Below are positions 17,945 to 22,761 of a stretch of DNA of 22,761 nt, in pieces. Under the pieces are notes generated by a model. That model was given only the letters and a program-made list of their open reading frames with translations. It was not told where the DNA came from and did not search any database. Positions within the stretch are counted from its first letter, which is position 1. Every line of letters begins with the position of its first letter. The position numbers and the translations under genes are program-made. Source of the stretch: Paramacrobiotus richtersi (lineage: Eukaryota; Tardigrada; Eutardigrada; Parachela; Macrobiotidae); contig JAQGAU010000906.1 in NCBI GenBank assembly GCA_034698045.1, positions 1-22,761 on the forward strand, read 5' to 3'.

Positions 17945-18663
17945 ATGCCAGGACGTCCGAGACTATGTGTTCGTTTGTTGTGTGTTGGGATGCTTGCCAC
18001 TATTGTCGCCGGGTATGGTGTAAACCCGGATAGAAAATGCATGGAGGTTGGACCGATTGCCCTACCTTCGGGAAATACAACGAGCGGAATGTTAAATGTG
18101 GGAAACTGCACGTGTAAAGAAGCTCACGACCAAGAGTCTAATACGCAAGGTATGTTACCGCCTGCAAAAGATCGCAGATCGAAAAGACTGTTCTTTTATT
18201 CCTCCTCGAGCATCAGAAGTAATACGCTTACAACAAGAATCATAATAACTTAAGTAATATTAATGCACACTTCTTATTATAAAAAACGGTTCATTCCAGT
18301 GCCACACGGGTGCCGCATTCCGGCAAGCGTAAACTATGTGCAAGCAGTTTTAATACAGGCTGCGTTGTGCTCGTGTTTTCCGCCAGATGAAGATAAGAAG
18401 ATTGGCATATGCGCTGCGAAATATCGCTTGCGGAAAATGCTGTATTTTGGAACTTTCGTAATTGTTTAGACAACTGCACGAATGCTGAACAATGATACAC
18501 TTTGTCCTTAGCTCAGGACATATGGATTCCAAGCTGTCTGACCGAAACGACCTGGTTTCCCAAACAAACCAATTGGGATAGAGCCTGGTGTGTAGACAAG
18601 AACGGAAATCAAATCAGCGAGACTTCCTCTTTCCCGCGTCCGATCAATCTCCAGTGCACATAA
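17945..18663 (+). CDS. Secreted thyroglobulin type-1 (thyropin-like) protein, 2 exons
   Basis: Exon 1 is 17945-18149 (donor AAG then GTATGT) and exon 2 is 18512-18663 (acceptor TTTGTCCTTAG). The phase-1 junction gives 118 residues. Residues 1-25 are a signal peptide (VRLLCVGMLATIVAGYG core). Mature cysteines are 32, 55, 57, 77, 95 and 117, an even number. C57 to C117 is a thyroglobulin type-1 domain: C-x19-C ending IWIPSC, then WFPKQ, then AWCVDKNGNQI, then LQC. The family normally has six cysteines paired 1-2, 3-4 and 5-6. Here the third (after PKQ) and fourth (before WC) are both absent, so one whole disulfide is lost. N-glycosylation sites lie at N44 and N54. Such domains often inhibit cysteine or aspartic proteases; that role is inferred. 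An alternative middle exon (18300 onward) is not in phase with exon 2. Confidence 0.72.
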
Positions 18664-19825
18664 CCGTTTCTTCTGACTACCGCATCCAGAACATTGTGCC
18701 ACATGATGCAACACAGAAACTCGTTTTTGATATAATGAATGTCGTTCGTAATTGATGATGTAACTGCCGCCGTCGTAAATTATCACGACATACATTAATC
18801 ACCATGATATTACATAAATCAGCGTGTATATTTGTGTCCAAATCGTGTCCACTAATAGATGTACCTTAGTTGCCCAGTAAAACTAGTGAACTGACAATAA
18901 TGCCACATATGCACGTGCCTATCATCGACAATTTTCAAAACTTGCAGAAATATTATGATATATTTCTCGGTGTTTTCTACTGCAATGGGTCTAATGACCA
19001 TACAACGTAGTCGCAAAGCGATGTTTAGCTGTTTTATGCATACAAAATTGGCAAAACGACTGGAAAAGGAAGTGACGTTGGCACCGGAAAGGCGGTCTCG
19101 ATAAGCTTACAGGACTGTTCCGGCACGGGAGCCATGAACTACCTTCCTTATCTATGCATTATCAAGAATACAAAAACAAAAGATATTATGATGCTAAAGC
19201 TTCTGTACTAACAGACCATACATCACTGTACATGTACATGCAAAGATACCGAGAAGACGTGGTTGTTTGCCAGACTATTCGTATCATAATACCGCGGAAG
19301 ACAGCACAGTTCAAAACAACAAAAACAAACATACAACGTTTCTAGCTACAGCAACGGACAGCCTTTGTTGTTGAGTTGTTTGGAGAATAAAACAAACTGG
19401 TCGCCCTGTACGAGGTCGGCGAAGAATTGTCTCTTTGTCCATGGATACTGTTGGTAACTGCATCAACTTGGATGTGAACTAGTGCCACTTTGTCGACCGC
19501 GGGCAGTCGCATAAATTGTAGCGACCTCATCGAAACGCGCGTCTGGCTGCATACAAAGCCAGCTTGGTCATTTTTGAGGGCACTAAGCTGTTCATCTGTT
19601 CCGAGACTTTGTCCTCGTCCGTAGCCGTTTCGTCCCATCTGTAAAGTTCAAAAACCTTCTGCGTGTATGTCCAATACCGCGATCTAAGTACGACAAATTT
19701 TTTCCCTGGCTTACTTATTGTACTCTCAAAGAAAGTACAAAAAAGGTTCAAAATTGCAGTGTACCAGTTCTTACAGGAAGAGTACTTCAGCTAGCTTCTG
19801 GCGCTTGTCATCTTCCGCCGGAACA
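18664..19825. other. Intergenic between convergent genes
   Basis: The thyropin-like gene (plus) and the F-box gene (minus) converge here. One possible extra F-box exon is listed separately. I see no RNA gene or mobile element. Confidence 0.4.
19527..19683 (-). other. Possible additional minus-strand exon
   Basis: On the minus strand, after an acceptor-like TCGTACTTAG, a frame reads YWTYTQKVFELYRWDETATDE and continues to a stop at 19527. Its composition is coding-like and it lies just downstream of the F-box gene on the same strand. It could be a later exon of that gene or part of a neighbouring one, but I could not match the splice phase to a donor. Confidence 0.25.
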
Positions 19826-21981
19826 CTATTGACTACTGACGGGCACACTATTGACAGTATGCTCGACTGTAACTCGCTCTGCTGACGGCAAAGCGCAAGC
19901 GTTCGCCTCCAGCACGCCCATGAACTGTGCAATCGTCTCCAACAGGTTCCGACACTCAAGCTTTGCCGATTTAATCGTTATATCCAAAGCTGTTGAATCC
20001 CGAACTTGTTCTTCCCACACACCCATAAACGGAATTCCCTCTAAGATGTTCACGCATGTAAAGTTCTTCAGGTACAAAACCGGGCTGACCTGCATCAATA
20101 GCTTCAGTGTCGGGTGGGGGAGAAAATTTCGATGGTTCCTCCACACAACAACCCCCCGTACAGTTGAATCGCGTACAGCCAGACAAGGAATCGCGTAACG
20201 GTTTAACTTTGCGCTGAGCGTTAAGTATTTGTATAACGTGCTTTCTATGGCCGTACTCAGCGAGCCGATCAATATAAGAGACTTGGTCCAACCTGGGATG
20301 ATCACGTGGTCCAGAAGGTTAGCCAGGGTGAAGACGAAATCGGCGGCGCTTCCTCTAAACGGCAAGTTGCGCAAGTCGAGGATGAGATGATCGGGTATCG
20401 CTCTCATAAGCTCCAAGGATGTCCAACAAACCCTGCGAGACACGATGACGTGACGTGTGTACGTATGTCTTCAGTACTGTGTCAGCTGTTAGTATTGTAT
20501 CAACAATGTTTCTGGGCTACTGCCACATAAAAATACGGTTGGTATTGGATAGCGCCTGGTATGGGCACGGCTGCCAGTATGACACTGTTACGTCCGCCTT
20601 AGCGTTACATACTAGCTCTTGACCGAATAAAGGTCATAGTTCACGCAAGCACTTCAATGGTATACAAATGTATAAATGTTCTTGATCCTATATTGAAGCG
20701 ATATTGGCGTTAATTTTGGAATTATGCGGGGCAACACCCAGCTTGTTTTGAGCACTCTTCCGACTGGATGCCAATGGATACGGTTCATATTCTGACTGGA
20801 ATGCATTTCCGTGGATATTATTGCTTATGTCTGGGGTTAGCCAGTAAATGTAATGTGTATTGTGCGCCTATCCACAGGTTTACCCATCTAGTTGATCTTT
20901 ACATGTCGGGATGTTTCTACAGTTCTTACCTGCTTGCAGCGATAAACCCATGGAAATCCAGTTCGGCAACGACAAGTTTCAGGATATCTTCCGGTAGCTC
21001 CATAACACTCATCTCGTCTTCTTGCTCGCTAAAACTCTCAGCTAAAACGAAGCGCGCATATAACATTCACATCACTTGTAAAGCGCACGGTGTTACACTA
21101 CCTTCAGCCGGCACCATCACCACGTCGCTCGCAGCAGGTTGCCTTCCGTCAGAGATAGTGGAGCGCTCGATAAGTTGTTCCAGTTCGTCGACGCTCCATG
21201 TTCCATTCTCCTGTGACCTATGATCTTCCAAGTAAATGAAGACCATCTTATCCGCGAATAACTCAACAAATAGCATCAAGGCATTTTTGTCTCCACCACC
21301 AATACTCCGCGCACTGTCCAACAGCACCCGCAGACTAATGGATTCCGGGTTTTGATCGGGTTTCAAACCAATCACCCGCCGTGCATATTTATAATGATAT
21401 CCCATGTTCATCTGCAGGGCTTTGATACAGTGTTCAATCGGCGGTGGATAGTTGGTCGCTAGCCCGAGGTGCTGATAATGAACCATCCGCTTGATCTTGG
21501 TCCCATCGGGCTCGATGCGGATACCGGCATAATGGACTTCCTGCTCGGCAAACATCGCGCTGGGTGGTTCGCTGTATAGAAGCGTGATCGGCTGAAATAT
21601 AAACGGCTGGTCCGGATTATCCCGGGTGGCAGCTACGCAGCCTTCGGGGCTACTAAGTTCGCGGAAGTTGATAGAGTAGTGAGGCCACACTTTCTCCGAA
21701 GAGATCCATTCCGGTGGTAGGGCGCATTTATAATCAACCAACACTAGGTCGTTAATCAAGTCAATGTCACACAGATACCCAAGGAACCATTCCGAATCTC
21801 CGTCGTTGAGTTTAACGGTGTTGCCGTTGAAAGCGCGACGGGGAATGAAATGCTGTCTGACGAGTTCAAGGTCTTTTGCAGTAAGTAATGTTTCGGATGA
21901 CTTTACGGTTGGATAGGGAAAGTCCATAGTTGACAAGAAAGCTCTTTGCCCATCTTCCGCGCTATACCACACCTTCGACAT
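19826..21981 (-). CDS. F-box protein with a large unknown N-terminal domain (3 exons)
   Basis: Exons are 21981-21102, 21041-20930 and 20432-19826. The introns are 60 and 497 bp, GT-AG and in phase, giving 532 residues. The F-box spans about residues 309-345: MELPEDILKLVVAELDFHGF, then AASRVCWTSLELM, assembled across both splice junctions. Residues 1-293 form a folded-looking domain I do not recognise (STMDFPYPTVKSS, HFIPRR, EWFLGYLCDIDLINDLVLVD, PPEWISSEKVWPHYSINF). Residues 346-532 (HLILDLRNLPF, SLILIGSLST, LKLLMQVSPVLYLKNF) have leucine-rich, repeat-like segments, probably the substrate-binding part. F-box proteins link substrates to Skp1-Cullin-F-box ubiquitin ligases. The stop lies inside a 22-bp tandem duplication, so the true C-terminus may differ or more exons may follow. 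No polyadenylation signal was seen nearby on this strand. Confidence 0.75.
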
Positions 21982-22761
21982 AATTCAGTTTTGGAAAAAA
22001 GTTACGTCGGTTCCAGTCTAATTAATGTTTCCTTCAATAGTTAAGCAGGGCGTAATTTGATTAAATAAATATTTTAACAATAACTGCAAAAATTCTTAAT
22101 ACTGGAACTGCCTGAATCTATCGAAATCCACCACCCGACCGCAGCGCGTGTACATATGTAAAACCAGGATACCGTAGAATGCTGCACTGTTATTCACTTT
22201 GTTTAACCCAGTTTCGCCTGTTTGACACACTGCCGTTATTGATTGATGGCTACTCATTCTCTTGGGCAGTCAACAGTTGAATCGTAGTATGCAGGCGAAA
22301 CACATGCTTGGCTGTGGAATGTCATGGTGGAGTCTCAAACCCCGGCACAACTATCGATTAATTTTACCGTGATGGGAAGTGTACTTCGCATCACGATTTT
22401 ACTATGGATAGTGTCGGTTCATTACTGGTAATCTTGATGGTTACCAGCGCCGTCGGTTGGGCAACCGCCTGGGCTGAGCTAATGCATCTGTGTAAATCGG
22501 GATATGTATGTAGAAATGCTTATGCCTAAAGTATTTAAAGTATGATTTGCTCTTCCTCGCATATACGGAGCCGATTGCCTGTTCGTGCGGATTATGGGCA
22601 AAGTGAGCATGCGATGGCTGCAGATTCATATGCACAGCCCTCATGCGCAAACTGCACACCTTTTTTCATACAGCTGGCTAACGGCGCGTCACGACATTTT
22701 GAATGCGTGCAATCGACTTCCCGTCACTAGAAAGCCCGACAAAAGATCGAATGCGCGTTTT
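21982..22761. other. Upstream of the F-box gene; nothing else assignable
   Basis: The first bases beyond 21981 should hold the minus-strand promoter, but no TATA box is evident. Short open frames on both strands at 22441-22730 overlap and show no family features. Confidence 0.45.

Noticed and set aside
18263..18469. Cysteine-bearing frame between the two thyropin-like exons, enterable from TTCCAG at 18299
   Set aside because: No donor of adequate quality keeps the phase into the WCVD exon, and direct joining of the flanking exons already gives an even set of cysteines with normal spacing.
18508..18795. 95-codon minus-strand frame with a CSGCGS cysteine cluster, resembling a cystine-knot or IL-17-like factor
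   Set aside because: It lies antisense to exon 2 of the thyroglobulin type-1 gene, whose WCVD core and splice sites explain the coding signal on the plus strand. No signal peptide or family spacing was found.

Overview
The window reads as nuclear DNA of an invertebrate animal. Genes are split by short GT-AG introns (61-76 bp in several cases), intergenic DNA is long, several retrotransposon families are decayed to different degrees, and the small genes encode secreted cysteine-rich proteins. A TATA box followed about 30 bp later by a TCAGT initiator in the retroelement LTR is the arthropod-style core promoter arrangement. I cannot name the species. An ecdysozoan (arthropod or tardigrade) is the best guess, and this is inference only.

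Positions 1-3.27 kb are a graveyard of non-LTR retrotransposons. Three pieces come from the C-terminus of one family of restriction-like-endonuclease (RLE) LINEs (1-340 minus, 1500-1765 plus, 1943-3270 minus). Two of them lie tail to tail around a degenerate tandem repeat. A separate LINE RNase H remnant lies at 733-1250 minus. From about 3.27 to 9.10 kb lies a 5'-truncated Ty3/gypsy element. It has RNase H and integrase (broken by one frameshift and one stop), then a 1203-codon open frame carrying the integrase tail, a helical linker, an envelope-like glycoprotein and an unexplained C-terminal extension. These are followed by a polypurine tract and one complete 3' LTR of 346 bp. That LTR contains two TGAGTCA boxes, eight tandem 10-bp units, a TATA box, an initiator and AATAAA.

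The strip from 9.1 to 11.5 kb is mostly unassigned. At 11.5-13.0 kb (minus) lies a four-exon gene, which I could splice completely, for a 342-residue protein. A ubiquitin-like domain of exactly ubiquitin length precedes a PARP-like ADP-ribosyltransferase-type domain. Another decayed LINE lies at 13.56-14.23 kb.

From 14.8 to 18.7 kb (plus) small secreted-protein exons predominate. They include a single-exon protein with 10 mature cysteines, a downstream exon-like copy of its cysteine module, and a two-exon thyroglobulin type-1 (thyropin-like) gene. At 19.8-22.0 kb (minus) is a three-exon F-box gene with a large unknown N-terminal domain. Both long intracellular genes belong to ubiquitin-related families (F-box substrate adaptor; ubiquitin-ART fusion). 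Their proximity may be coincidence. The last 0.8 kb holds nothing I can support.
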